This document shows positions 17,401 through 26,900 of a DNA stretch of 64,000 nt, in pieces. Source of the stretch: Bacteroidota bacterium (GTDB lineage Bacteria; Bacteroidota; Bacteroidia; Bacteroidales; F082); the NCBI GenBank assembly GCA_018830105.1, contig JAHJTC010000004.1:434001-498000 (forward strand), in the 5' to 3' direction. Under the pieces are notes generated by a model. It did no database searches. It had not been told where the DNA came from and saw only the letters and a program-made list of their open reading frames with translations. Position 1 is the first letter of the stretch. Every line of letters begins with the position of its first letter. The position numbers and the translations under genes were made by a program.

Positions 17401-19528
17401 CTGGACGGAATTTACCGCACCAGTGAATGTATCCGAGGAAACTACAATCTGGGCTTATGGCGAACTCGATGGCTACACCAACAGTGCAGTTAGCAGTGCC
17501 AATTACACCTTTGGTGATGTGGTTCAGGTGGCTACAATTGCCGAACTGCGGCTGGGTTCTACAGACGGAACCGTTTACCAACTGACTGGCGAAGCAATTT
17601 TGACTTTCCAGAGCAGCGAGCGCAACCAAAAATTCATTCAGGATGCCACTGCAGCCATTTTGATTGATGACAACAGCGGTAACATTACTACTACCTACGA
17701 TTTGTATGATGGAATTACCGGAATAACTGGTACCCTTTCAACTTATGCCGAGATGCTACAGTTTGTTCCACAATCTGATCCGGGCGCTGCTACAAGCACC
17801 GGTAATACAGTAGATCCTTTGTTAGTATCACTGAGTGATCTTGACAATACCTATCAGGCACAACTTGTTACTGTTAATATGGTTGACTTCCTCACAGACG
17901 GACTGTTTGAAGATGGCGTTAACTACGACATCACTGATCCAAGTGGCGATGGCATATTCCGCACACATTATAGTGATGTTGATTATATTGGTACTGATAT
18001 TCCTGTTGAATTGCAGAATATCACTGGTGTAATTCTTCAGTTCAATGATGATATGCAATTGGTTGCCCGTAATCTCAACGACTTCGAAGATGCCAACATC
18101 ACTGATCCTTACCTCACAGTGAATCCTGCTACACTCAATGGATTTAGTTATTTCGTTGGTGAAGGTCCTTCAGCATCACAATCCTACCAGCTCTCAGGAC
18201 AGAATCTGGAAGGAAGTGGAAACATCACTGTAGCAGCTCCTGAAAATTATGAGATTTCGATTGATGACAACAGCTTTGTCACTTCGCTCGATTTCCCATT
18301 TGCTGATGGTGTAATTACTGGTCAGCCAATAACAGTGTACGTGCGCATGAAAGCAGACCTGGAAGTTGGACTTTATGAAGGTGAAACAATTGCTCACACA
18401 GGTGGAAATGCGCCTGAAGTACTTGTTACACTTAATGGTGAAGTTACCGGCGAAGTTGTACCAGCGATAAGCTTTGAAATTGTGCCTCAGTACATTCAGG
18501 GTATAAACGGTACCAATAATAACCGTTTGCCTTATGCCTACTGGCTTACACTTAGCAACCTTACAGCCGATGCCACCTATCGCTACATCAATCAGGCAGT
18601 AGTAGCAGGAGATGATGCAACAACAAATGGGGCTGGTAATGTAATCTTTACAAATCTTTCGGGTAATTTCTATCGCAGTACCAGTCCAAGTTTCTCAACA
18701 GATGGATCCTATGGATTATTCACAACAGATAGTGATGGAAGTTATTCGGGCTGGTTCATTACAGAAGCTACCGCAAATTCGCGTTTTACTCCTGGTAATG
18801 AGGTGTTTATGAGGGTTCGCCTGAATGATGGTAATGATGGAACTGCCACTGAAACATACCTTACTACTACAAATGGTGCGACTGTAATCAACTTCGGAAC
18901 AGAAAACGATCCTACACAAGGTACAGCAATCCGAGCTATTTCAGGCGATCTGCCAAAAAGTTTTGCCTTGCTGTACGACAACAACCGCGAAGGACAGCCC
19001 ATTGCTGCAACAAGTATTGAAACTACCGGAATCGACTTTGCCGGTATTTCTCAGTACGCCACCTTCTACAAGGATGAAGTTGCTGGCAATGATGGCCATT
19101 GGGGTACTATCATTCCAAATTCGAATGAAAACGGTATTCAACTTATCGAAATTCGTGATTTGGTTGATGGTGCAGTTTTAAAAACCTACCAAGCAGCTGA
19201 TGGCGTTTGGGGCACTACAAATACGGTGAATCCTGTTGGTGGCCTGGATGAAATTCTTGTGATTGATCTGATCGAAATTGGCTTAGCTGATAATCTGGCA
19301 GCTATTTTGAAAGTCTATGCCACGCAACAGCAGTTTGTCATTGAAAAAGCTAGCACCGAAAAGCTTCGGCTTGATGTTTACAACCTGATGGGTCAGCCAA
19401 TGATGCAGACGGAGTTGAACGGAATCGGCACTCAGAAACTTTCGCATCACCTAAGCTCAGGTGTTTATATCTTACACCTGACTACTGAAAGTGGTTTGAA
19501 ACAAGCTGTAAAAGTGATTATTCGCTAA
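11420..19528 (+). CDS. Giant repetitive T9SS-secreted surface protein
   Basis: A 2702-residue exported modular protein. A signal peptide (residues 1-22) ends near TQGQ. Next come a lamin-tail-like domain (about 25-190, with PKGIEIWN), an Ig-like domain (195-300), a choice-of-anchor-J-like jelly roll (306-465), a further Ig/anchor block (468-735), and a second pair (735-945). Residues about 953-2344 are a tandem array with a unit of about 541-543 residues. Each unit has an OB-like DUF5689-type domain (VATIAELR...GTVYQLTGEA), an 'LNGFxYxxGxGPSxxQSF' Ig-like domain, a jelly roll with QDGSTWTY, and a chitobiase-C-terminal-like Ig domain (PAGxYxDPxxVT). A unique region (2345-2620) precedes a T9SS sorting domain ending VKVIIR. 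No catalytic motif was seen. It is probably an adhesin or a cell-surface glycan-binding scaffold (inference). It lies just upstream of the polysaccharide locus. Confidence 0.85.
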   Translation: MRQKLRLMAVMAMMFMFVSTQGQIISQYVETNSGTTPKGIEIWNNTGATLDFATNNLVIEKGSNGGAPSQDYLLDAGTLADGEVIVIGTSDMQAVTEGNGATFYEKGFNFNGDDALVVKYGGTITDVLGTPGSDPGSSWSGNGVSTANQNIQLLNGITSGDTDGWTDPSERFETVSTNPVSDLTGFGIAPIAGGNIPPSITNIAQTPSAGISSSTTVSVSADATDSDGTLNTVELKWGTTSGDYSGGTINMSNGGSGDTYTTTTDIPAQADGTTVYYVIEATDDEPATTTSAEQSYAVTDPATTSLPYTETFDTDLGDIYTFSVSGNTKEWNWNSGGWAQMNGYNSGDIEEDWLILPGINLNSYSDEVLTFDSWKRFGADDAANYLKLYYSTDYSGIGDPVSAIWTELAFTQPTNEQEWVSSGEIDLSAITGTSVWFALKYRYEAGSYRSWQIDNIVIEEQIVATPTLAINPTSLTGFTYEEGSGPSASQSFTVEGTNLTSDITVTPPANYEISSDDVSFQSTAITLTQTAGSVATTTLYTRLEAGLSAGDYNGQQITAAATDAVDQTVTLDGTVSVFFDGFIEDFTNSNATGSYADNTFTGNYGIDWTYIASRDGNGDANNSGINLPALMLRQASSNSSITSETISGGIGSFSVKLYKGFTGGGDRQVELFINGISQGTSTPFDDYDEHIFEVNDINIGGGFTIQITNITAKQVIIDDITWTSFDGPANIPPVIANITQTPATDIMDDQTVSVSADVTDSDGTIASVILNWGTTSGNLSNSISMSVSSGDTYTTDTDIPAQAGGTSVYYAITAADDLAAETTSAEQSYTVVILDPALVLTPDALSGFEYELGEGPSTSQSYTVSGFNFVGSGLVDVTAPASFEISIDNSDWFNSLVLQYADGELIAQPRTIYVRMKAGLTAGEKDEAISHQDVNIGLVELPVSGEVTSVTQVADIAALRQGATDGTVYQLTGEAILTFAGSSRNQKFIQDATAGILIDDAAGNITTAYEIGDGITGLTGTLSVYQNMVQFVPQTDAGAPTSTGNTITPVEVTLDALDATYQAQLVKVNFVDFNTTGNFSQGSNYTITDPTGNGVMRTQYSNLDYIGTPIPETTQNLTAVIMQFSSTMQLIPRSLEDFEDAPITDPTIFADPMVINGLSYPVGGGPSNPQSFMISGVNLTSGISVTTSSPYFDISPTGGSNFVPTSPIILNHTNGVVEETPVYVRLKAGLDLGNYNGEEIVANSSGAENAVITLNGTVYDGSAGGGGLETFANLDLEGSSYADGSFLGQDGSTWTYFQSRGDVEITGKALMLGRNRTPQANVYSGTIFGGIGTINFDYMQAFSTGVNLNVLVNDVVVGNVTSDGEQNVIKNSGTITVNVDGPVTIKFISANNSDGQVVIDNVAWTAYEGGLPVAAAPSFDPPAGSYADPVNVTLSSATANADIFFSQSSENGPWTAYSTPIAVDDATTIWAYATADDHEDSPVVSAAYTFTDVVSVATIAELRAGATDGTVYQLTGEAVLTFQTSTRNQKFIQDATGAILIDDNGGAITTSYNLYDGITGISGTLSTYSNMLQFVPETDPGAASSTGNTVTPVEVSLDELDNTYQAQLVTVNFADFEATGNFASGQNYTITDPSGSGVMRTQYSDLDYIGEPIPTTTQNITGVILQFSSTMQLVPRSLADFEEANITDPFIAVSPTTLNGFNYEIGNGPSAEQSFVVSALNLTADLSLDAPANYEISLGTGGSFVATDPVLLTPTDGTVDETTVYVRLKAGLDVGTYNGEQVLATSTGATNKTVTLNGNVSDPSAGGGFETFANLDYDGNSYVDGTFLGQDGSTWTYVQARGDLQITDESITLGRNRDPQSNVYSGLLDGGIGVINFDYMQAFSTDVNLNIMVNDVVVGTVTSAGEQDIVKNSGDIVVNVPGQVVIKFMNVNNSDGQVVIDNISWTAYDGGTPVVLAPTFNPPAGNYFDPIDVTISSATSGATVFYSTESATGPWTEFTAPVNVSEETTIWAYGELDGYTNSAVSSANYTFGDVVQVATIAELRLGSTDGTVYQLTGEAILTFQSSERNQKFIQDATAAILIDDNSGNITTTYDLYDGITGITGTLSTYAEMLQFVPQSDPGAATSTGNTVDPLLVSLSDLDNTYQAQLVTVNMVDFLTDGLFEDGVNYDITDPSGDGIFRTHYSDVDYIGTDIPVELQNITGVILQFNDDMQLVARNLNDFEDANITDPYLTVNPATLNGFSYFVGEGPSASQSYQLSGQNLEGSGNITVAAPENYEISIDDNSFVTSLDFPFADGVITGQPITVYVRMKADLEVGLYEGETIAHTGGNAPEVLVTLNGEVTGEVVPAISFEIVPQYIQGINGTNNNRLPYAYWLTLSNLTADATYRYINQAVVAGDDATTNGAGNVIFTNLSGNFYRSTSPSFSTDGSYGLFTTDSDGSYSGWFITEATANSRFTPGNEVFMRVRLNDGNDGTATETYLTTTNGATVINFGTENDPTQGTAIRAISGDLPKSFALLYDNNREGQPIAATSIETTGIDFAGISQYATFYKDEVAGNDGHWGTIIPNSNENGIQLIEIRDLVDGAVLKTYQAADGVWGTTNTVNPVGGLDEILVIDLIEIGLADNLAAILKVYATQQQFVIEKASTEKLRLDVYNLMGQPMMQTELNGIGTQKLSHHLSSGVYILHLTTESGLKQAVKVIIR
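14276..15904 (+). repeat. Tandem repeat unit 1 (about 1.63 kb, coding)
   Basis: First unit of the in-frame tandem array, 1629 bp (543 codons), running from the OB-like domain (VADIAALR) to the end of the chitobiase-C-terminal-like Ig domain. It is clearly homologous at protein level to units 2 and 3 but has diverged at synonymous and some replacement sites. Confidence 0.8.
15905..17527 (+). repeat. Tandem repeat unit 2 (about 1.62 kb, coding)
   Basis: Second unit, 1623 bp (541 codons), with the same domain order as unit 1. Within it the segment QDGSTWTY...GQVVIDN is almost identical in protein sequence to that of unit 1. Confidence 0.8.
17528..18450 (+). repeat. Tandem repeat unit 3 (partial, coding)
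   Basis: Third unit, cut short after its OB-like and 'GPSASQSY' Ig-like domains (about 308 codons). The jelly roll and chitobiase-like domains are absent and a unique C-terminal region follows. Confidence 0.75.
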
Positions 19529-19549
19529 AACAGTTTGGATTATCTTCCG

Positions 19550-19582
19550 AAAAAAGGCTGCCTCAAAAGGGTGGCCTTTTTT
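19550..19582 (+). terminator. Intrinsic terminator after the giant gene
   Basis: AAAAAGGC near 19551 pairs with GCCTTTTT near 19573-19582, extended by wobble pairs in the inner stem, and the right arm ends in a T-tract. It lies between convergent genes and may serve both. Confidence 0.7.
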
Positions 19583-19616
19583 CGTTTTAGAAATGACTGT
19601 TATGCAATGAGATTCT

Positions 19617-22600
19617 CTATTTATGCTTGTGCATTTCGCCTGGTGTTTCGTTGAATAGCTCACGATAAGAACGGTAAAAATAGGCGCGATTATTAAAGCC
19701 CGTCATAAACACGATATCACTAATGCTATGATTACCTTCTTTGATAAAATCTCTGGCTTTTATTAACCTGAAATTCTTAATCAACCCATGAGGTGTGAGC
19801 CCTGAAAGCGCTTTGATTTTTCTGTAAAGCTGTGCTTTACTTAAAGCAAGTACATTAGCTAAAACATCAGCGTTCAGATGATCATCCTGGTAATGATTTG
19901 CAATAAAATCATGCGCCTTTTCCAACAATTTACGGTCTCGATCCGACAGATGCTGCTCTTCAATTTCGGCTTGCTTATCAAAATTCTTTCTAATACCCTC
20001 CATTAAAATCTCGCGGGTTTCGAGCAATTTTGCTATGCGCAAATACAGGTGCCGCGGATGAAAGGGCTTAGCTATATAGCCATCAGCACCTGTCTCAAGG
20101 CCCTCAATCACATGCTCATTAGCAGATTTTGCTGTAAGTAGGATTACAGGAATGTGACTCGTAATCAAATCTTCTTTAATGGTTTGAGCTAGTTCGAGAC
20201 CGCTCATATTAGGCATCATTACATCGCTTACTACCAAATCTATTCTTTTCTTGTTTAAAATATCTAATGCTTGTTTTCCATCGCTTGCAGTCTCCACATC
20301 ATAATGCTCTGCCATAAGTTTCTTGATTAGCATCAAGAGTTGAACATCATCTTCAACAATCAGAATTCTGTACTTGGATTTTGATTCTATTGATGAATCA
20401 GATTGTGTTTCGTTTTCAAAAACAAGGCTTTGCTGAATCAAAAATTCCTCACTGATGCTTTCACGCAAATGCTTGAGCAATTCGCTACTTCGTGGATTTA
20501 GTTCAATATTTTTCGGCTTGGCGTTTGATAAAATGGGCAGAAATACCTTAAACAAAGATCCCAAATTTGGTTCACTTTCCACCTCAATTCTTCCTTTATG
20601 AATCTCAACCAGACTTTTAGTATAGGAAAGACCGATACCGGTACTTTTATGCTCTGCCTGATTTCTCTCGGGAATTGGGTTTTGATAAAAATAGCGATCA
20701 AATATTAGTGGTAAGTCTTTACTTTTAATGCCAATCCCATTATCTCTTACGATTATAAGTAGTTCATTCTTAAAACTTTGTATCCCAACATTGATCATTC
20801 CACCAGGTGGTGTGAATTTTACTGCATTGCTGAGTAGGTTTAGCAAAATTCGTTCCAGCTTTTCCGGGTCAAATGGCACATGCTTTTCCTGTTCGTCGGG
20901 TTCAAAAATCAAGTCGATCTCCTTTTCGCTGGCATAAACACGAAAAATTTCTACAATGTCACTTACAAAACCAATCAGATCCAATTGCTGAAGTTTTAGT
21001 GCTTCGCGTCCGGCATCAAGTTTTTGAAAAGCAAGTAGTTCGTCAATCATTTTTTGCAACCGAAGGGCATTTTGGTAAATGCTTTTAAACAGGCTTTGCT
21101 CAACAGGAAACTGTTTTGCTTTGTCCATCAGGTTAGCAGCAGAAGCAAAAATAAGCGTTAAAGGGGTTCGGAATTCGTGGGCTAAATTGGTAAAAAACTC
21201 AAATTTATGCCGGTTAAGCTCTTGCTCCTTCTTTCGGTTTAAGTCATCCAAAGCTTCGCGATGCTTTCTTTTGATGCGATTTGATTGATAACGATAAAAT
21301 AAAAATACAACCAACAGGAAAAACAAGAAGTAAAAAATATAGGCCAATGTAGTTCTCCAAAATGGAGGTGTAATTACAATTTCAAGGGTTCGGATTTTAT
21401 CCGACCAAATACCATCTTCATTAGTAGCACGAAGTTGTAAATTATACGTTCCGGGAGGCACATTGGTGAAATTTGCAAAGCGCTGTTCTCCAACATCTAC
21501 CCATTTTTCGTTGAACTGCGCAAGACGATAACTGAAAAAAATTTTGGCAGGGTTGTCAAAGTTAATCGTAGTAAAAGAGATACTGAAGAAATTCTGATTG
21601 TGTTTAAGATAAATTTTATCTGTGGCATCAATATCCTTTTCCAAAATCTGCGCCTCATCCCCTGGTTCAACAGCTTTATTAAACACACTAAATTCTGTTA
21701 AAATAATTTCAGGTTGGATAGTTGAAAGCGGGATTTGAGCCGGATAAAACCAATCAACGCCGTTGGTGCCCCCAAAAAAAAGTTTGTCAGCATTCCGGCT
21801 TCTGAATGCTGCCCCATCCGTAAATTCACTATTCAGTAAACCATCACCACTGTTGTAATTGACAAAACGGTTTTGATCCCTCAGCAATCGGCTCAGGCCA
21901 TTATTTGTACTCACCCAAACATTCCCCTGTTTATCTTCAAGCATGGAATGAATGGTATGATTTGGAAGTCCGTCTGCCGTTGTATAGTAACTAAATTCAG
22001 GCTTTTGACCATTGTAGTTTAACAGGTTCAAGCCACCGCTTGTTCCAATCCAAAGTTCATTATTTGTTCCTTTAAGCAAACTAAGCACATCTGAGTTATT
22101 CAGACCATTGCTTTGATCATCTGCCTGACCAAAAAACTGTATCTCGCCCGTAAGGCTGTTGTAACGATGCAAGCCCGACATGCGGGTTCCAATCCAAAGT
22201 ACATTAGGTTGCTCTTCAACAATCGAGAACACCACATTTCCCCTGAGGTCATTCGCTCCCCCTCTGCCTTCCAGCTGCGTAAAAGTCTTTACATCGAAGA
22301 AACTTTCTTTGTAATCGGGTGTGATACTGACTACACCATAACCACTTGTGCCCAACCAAATTGTGTTGAAGATATCAATACATATATCGTAAACCGATCC
22401 AAATTGCGGTAAACCAGAAGATTCAAAATCATCCGGAAAATGCCTGAATTCGCCTGTTGCAAGATTTAAAATATCAATACCAGATCCATCGGTTCCTATC
22501 CACAAATAACCAAAATCATCTTCGGCAAGCGACAGAACAGCGTCATTTGATAAGCCGTTTGAAGTGTTAAAAATGATGGTTGGCCCTCCATCGGAAGGGA

Positions 22601-23783
22601 TTTTATTCAGGCCGTTCCCTCTGGTGCCAATCCATAAATTTCCGGATTTATCTTCATAAATGGTTCTTACAATCTTATGACTTAACTTCTGCTCTTGCAG
22701 TGGTCCTTTTTCGATACCCTGAAATGCTAATGGGGAAGTGTTGATTTGAAAAACACCTTCGCCGTCGGTGCCAATCCAGATATGTTTGCCCGATTTGAAA
22801 ACTGACCAGATTTTTACTTTTTTTTCTTCAAGATCAGGAAGCTGATTGAGCAGGCATTTCACCTCGAAATCGTCAAAATTTAAAACTAAAATATTGCCTT
22901 TATCTGTGCCCAGAATAATGTTTTCTAGACTATCGTCCGCAAATAGTGCTGTAACAGGTGACGCAATCACTTCGTTTCCAATCAATTTATAATCGCCTGA
23001 TTTTAGATCCACAATCCACAGACCACCCTGTGAATCAGGAAAAGCAGCATAGGGTTTTTCATGAATGCTGAAAAACCAGTTTAAATCTACTTTAAAGGCA
23101 GAAGATGATTGCATTTGCGGACTTATCTTCCGCAGAAAATTTCCCAGCTCATCAATCACATAAATTTCATTGCTTTGGTGCATCAAATAAATTTGAGAAC
23201 CAAACTTAAACACACCTGTTAATTGCAACAGCACTTCAGGATTGACTTCCTTAATCGTAACAAGATCAAATTCAAACGATTCTGCGTTAAATTTGTACAG
23301 CCCAACACCATATTGTACAAGCCAAACCTGGCCTTGATTATCAGCAAAAGCACGCAGTCCGTTTTCGCGATTCAGTCGTAAGGTATCTTCACCGAACCAG
23401 CTTGTGAATGTTTTAAAATCATAATCATACAAATTTATTCCCCGCTCTGTAACTATCCAAAGCCCAAGTTCCTGTTCAAAAATATCCCAGATGATATTAT
23501 TGCTGAGCTTGTTTTGCGACATCAAATCCGGGTAATGCCTAACAATAGTATGTCCGTCAAACTGGTTAAGTCCATCCCAGCTTCCAAACCACAAATAGCC
23601 TTTTCGATCTTTATAAATAGCACTCACAGCACTATTCGACAGACCATCTTCATTGCTTATCTGCCTGAGTTGCCATTTACTATTGGGTATTCCCTCTTGT
23701 GCAAAAGATTGAAAACCTAACCATAAATATAAGAGCACAACAACGAACACAAGCATTTTTCTCAAGCAACTACTCCAATCCAT
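19617..23783 (-). CDS. Hybrid two-component system regulator (HTCS) of the polysaccharide locus
   Basis: A 1388-residue one-protein sensor-regulator. An N-terminal signal/anchor is followed by a periplasmic two-component-propeller region (about 35-720, repeated 'GLWIGTxGxGL' blades) and a Y_Y_Y domain (about 730-805). A membrane helix lies at about 813-833. HisKA carries H869 in HEFRTPL, then comes HATPase_c with N, G1 (DNGIG) and G2 boxes. A receiver carries the phospho-acceptor D1187 in SDVMMPNMSG. An AraC-type double helix-turn-helix (about 1286-1388) is the output. Such proteins bind an oligosaccharide in the periplasm and switch on the adjacent PUL. It is divergent from the secreted PUL gene, with 171 bp between them, the expected place for autoregulation and target control. 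An alternative start at 23756 gives a cleaner signal sequence. Confidence 0.92.
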   Translation of the reverse strand: MDWSSCLRKMLVFVVVLLYLWLGFQSFAQEGIPNSKWQLRQISNEDGLSNSAVSAIYKDRKGYLWFGSWDGLNQFDGHTIVRHYPDLMSQNKLSNNIIWDIFEQELGLWIVTERGINLYDYDFKTFTSWFGEDTLRLNRENGLRAFADNQGQVWLVQYGVGLYKFNAESFEFDLVTIKEVNPEVLLQLTGVFKFGSQIYLMHQSNEIYVIDELGNFLRKISPQMQSSSAFKVDLNWFFSIHEKPYAAFPDSQGGLWIVDLKSGDYKLIGNEVIASPVTALFADDSLENIILGTDKGNILVLNFDDFEVKCLLNQLPDLEEKKVKIWSVFKSGKHIWIGTDGEGVFQINTSPLAFQGIEKGPLQEQKLSHKIVRTIYEDKSGNLWIGTRGNGLNKIPSDGGPTIIFNTSNGLSNDAVLSLAEDDFGYLWIGTDGSGIDILNLATGEFRHFPDDFESSGLPQFGSVYDICIDIFNTIWLGTSGYGVVSITPDYKESFFDVKTFTQLEGRGGANDLRGNVVFSIVEEQPNVLWIGTRMSGLHRYNSLTGEIQFFGQADDQSNGLNNSDVLSLLKGTNNELWIGTSGGLNLLNYNGQKPEFSYYTTADGLPNHTIHSMLEDKQGNVWVSTNNGLSRLLRDQNRFVNYNSGDGLLNSEFTDGAAFRSRNADKLFFGGTNGVDWFYPAQIPLSTIQPEIILTEFSVFNKAVEPGDEAQILEKDIDATDKIYLKHNQNFFSISFTTINFDNPAKIFFSYRLAQFNEKWVDVGEQRFANFTNVPPGTYNLQLRATNEDGIWSDKIRTLEIVITPPFWRTTLAYIFYFLFFLLVVFLFYRYQSNRIKRKHREALDDLNRKKEQELNRHKFEFFTNLAHEFRTPLTLIFASAANLMDKAKQFPVEQSLFKSIYQNALRLQKMIDELLAFQKLDAGREALKLQQLDLIGFVSDIVEIFRVYASEKEIDLIFEPDEQEKHVPFDPEKLERILLNLLSNAVKFTPPGGMINVGIQSFKNELLIIVRDNGIGIKSKDLPLIFDRYFYQNPIPERNQAEHKSTGIGLSYTKSLVEIHKGRIEVESEPNLGSLFKVFLPILSNAKPKNIELNPRSSELLKHLRESISEEFLIQQSLVFENETQSDSSIESKSKYRILIVEDDVQLLMLIKKLMAEHYDVETASDGKQALDILNKKRIDLVVSDVMMPNMSGLELAQTIKEDLITSHIPVILLTAKSANEHVIEGLETGADGYIAKPFHPRHLYLRIAKLLETREILMEGIRKNFDKQAEIEEQHLSDRDRKLLEKAHDFIANHYQDDHLNADVLANVLALSKAQLYRKIKALSGLTPHGLIKNFRLIKARDFIKEGNHSISDIVFMTGFNNRAYFYRSYRELFNETPGEMHKHK

Positions 23784-23829
23784 AAATAACCCCTTATTGA
23801 TATTTTGAGTAAAACTAACAAAATTGCTG

Positions 23830-23848
23830 AAGACATGAATGATGTCTT
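23830..23848. promoter_or_regulatory. Inverted repeat in the regulator/PUL divergent spacer
   Basis: AAGACAT at 23830-23836 and ATGTCTT at 23842-23848 form a perfect 7-bp inverted repeat with a 5-bp spacer. Its position between the divergent regulator and first PUL gene makes it a candidate operator, but AraC-type HTCS sites are often direct repeats, so this is tentative. Confidence 0.3.
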
Positions 23849-23954
23849 GCAGATTTTATTGTCAGAAGGTTTGAGAACTGTGTACATAAAAAAGATAAAA
23901 TAACACACAGCTTTGTAACTGCAAGCGTGTAATTTAGCTGAAAATTACTCCTTA

Positions 23955-26900
23955 ATGAAAAATTCCTATTTAAAATCGTTGATATTCGTCCTGTTGATTC
24001 TTTTGATTATACCAATAAAAGCACAACAAATTGCGATACCGCGAATTGATCAAATGCCTGATTTCCCGCAGCCTTATGAAATGCGCGACTGGAAAACCAT
24101 TGCACATAAATATGATTCACTCGTTTTTGACCAAAACTTGCAGGGAGAGTTTTTACCCTTAATTTTTTTTAGGGAGCAGGGCGTTAATTATCCTGCAACC
24201 GAAAGTTTTGGTTTGCATACAGCCATCGGAACTAACAGTCCGCTTTCAGGAGAAGCAATAAATGTGCTTCCGGCTTTGGTGGGCGCTTCACTGGCGGGCA
24301 TTGATAAAAGTAATCAGTTTGGCAAAAACTGGGCATTAATGGCTGCCGACTATTTCAACAAACGCCCTCAGGAAAATATTTACCTCAACCATCCTAATGC
24401 TTCATCGGGCAACGATTGGTGGTACGAAACCATGCCCAATATTTTTTACCTGCAATTGAGGGCGCTCTATCCGGATATAACTCGTTTTGACGAACAGCTC
24501 GAGCTTATGGCCAATCAATGGCTCAAAGCCGTTGAACATATGGGCGGCTCTGCTCAGCCCTGGCAGGTTCCGGAAATGAATTTCAGGGCCTGGAATATGA
24601 ATACCATGCAAGGCCTCAATCAGGGCGTGCCCGAACCCGAAGCCGCTGGCGCAATAGGATGGATACTCTATCAAACCTACAAAAGCACCGGAAAAGAAAA
24701 ATACCGCATTGGTGCAGAACAGGCTTTGGATTTTTTGAACCAGCTTAATCAAAACCCATCCTACGAATTACAACTTCCTTATGGTGTATATGCTGCTGCG
24801 CGCATCAATGCCGAACAAAACTACCCGCAATATGATGTAGAAAAAATGCTCAATTGGGTGTTCGATCGCGGTGCGCTCAGAGGCTGGGGAACAATAGTTG
24901 GCAACTGGGGCGGTTATGATGTTTCCGGGCTTATTGGCGAGGCCAATGATGCAGGAAACGATTATGCTTTTTTAATGAATGGATTTCAGCAGGCAGCTGC
25001 TTTAGTTCCGATGGTTCGTTACGACGATAGATTTGCAGCTGACATAGCAAAATGGGTGCTTAATTTGGCAAATGCTTCGAGATTGTTTTACAGACCCTAC
25101 TTACCCGAATCTTATCAGGATAACTTTGATTGGTCAGTAACTTATGACCAACATGCAGTAATTGGTTATGAAGCGCTTAAAGAAGTAAAGTACGAATTGA
25201 GTCCCTATGCCACCGGAGATGCCATTGATGGCGGCTGGGCGCAAACAAACCTCATGCTTTATGGCTCTTCACATGTTGGATATCTGGCCGGATTGATTGA
25301 AGAAACTAATGTGGAAGGAATTCTGAAACTTGATTTGTTAAAAACCGATTTTTATCAAGATCAAGCCTATCCCACTTTTCTGATTTACAACCCACATGAG
25401 CAGCAACATCAGATAGAGCTTCAGCTTGAATCCGGAAATTATTCAGTTTACGATCTCATCACCAATCAGCTTATCAGCAGCGCGCAACAAGGCACAACAT
25501 CGCTGCTGATTCCGGCTAAAACAGCCATAATGCCAGTGGTTTTCCCTTCTGAATATGAAGTAACGACAGCCGGTAACCAGACATTAGTCAATAATATTGT
25601 AATTGACTTTAACAATGGAAATCCCATTCCAAATTATCCGCCCCGCATCAGAGCGCTTGCAGCTCCCGACACAATTGCGCTTCAGCAGAGTATAAGCATC
25701 TATTGCACAGCTGAAAACCCCGAAAATGAAAGCCTGAGCTATGAATGGAAAATTAATGATTCCATGGTGGATGGCAACGAAATTTTAATGTTCAGTACTG
25801 ATACTACCGGCAATTTCCAAATTCAGTGTAAAGTAACAGATGCATTTGGCTTGGCCGATAGCAGCACTGTAAACATTACCGCTGTGACGAAAATCCCCTA
25901 TGCTCCAGAAATTACAGGACTAATTGCCTCTCCCCGTAAAACAGAACCGCTTGCATTTATTCAACTTAGGGTTAATGCCATTGATCAAAACAACGATCCG
26001 CTTTCCTATTTATGGACTGATTTTGAAGGAAATAGCATCGGCAATACGGAATGGATAAATTATCAAGTACCTTCAATTGTAAGCAACTATTGGATATTTT
26101 GTGAAGTTACTGATTCAGATCAGCTTAGCACACGCGACAGCATACAAATTATGGTGAGGCAAATTGAATCATATCCGGAAGCAGCCCTCATTGCAAGCTA
26201 CTGGCTCGATGGAAACGCAAACGATCAAACTGTGAATCAACTTGATGGAACTGCATCCAACAGCGTCAGCTGGACTGAAAATGAGACAGGACATGCTGAA
26301 CAAGCGGCTCACTTTGACGGAAATAGTGCGCGTATCACACTGCCAGCCAGCAGTCTTTTTAATTTTGATGAATACCTGAGCGTTACTTTTAAGTTTAAAT
26401 TAGATGGTAGTGCAGAAAACGAACAGTTTTTAATCTCTCATGGCAGCTGGCAAAACCGCTATAAAATTTCCAGATCTGCAAATAGAATTCGTTTCACCAT
26501 AAACACTACTGATGGAATTGCCGACCTCGACAGTGAAACAATACCTGAAAAAGATCAATGGTATCATCTGGCTGCCATATATAATGGTGAAGATATGGAA
26601 ATTTGGCTTGATGGTGCTTTGGATGCCTTTAAAGCCCATACCGGATTGCTGAACCCGACCACTTATCAAGTTGCAATGGGTCAGCAGTATAGCGAAGCGC
26701 CAGGCTTTAATTTTGAAGGCTCGTTGGACAATGTAAGCATTTACAACTATCCGCTTAATCCACAACAAGTTGAAGCGAGCAGATTTGTTTCACTAACTGA
26801 AATTTCCGAAACTTCTGAAGTTCGGGTTTTCCCAAATCCCAATCGGGGTGATTTTATAATGTTCTCTTCCGAAAAAGAAATCGACCAACCTGTTTCTATC

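Noticed and set aside
14276-18450. Repeat array in the giant gene as a CRISPR or mobile repeat
   Set aside because: Units are 1.6 kb, in frame and made of recognisable protein domains; there are no short direct repeats with spacers.
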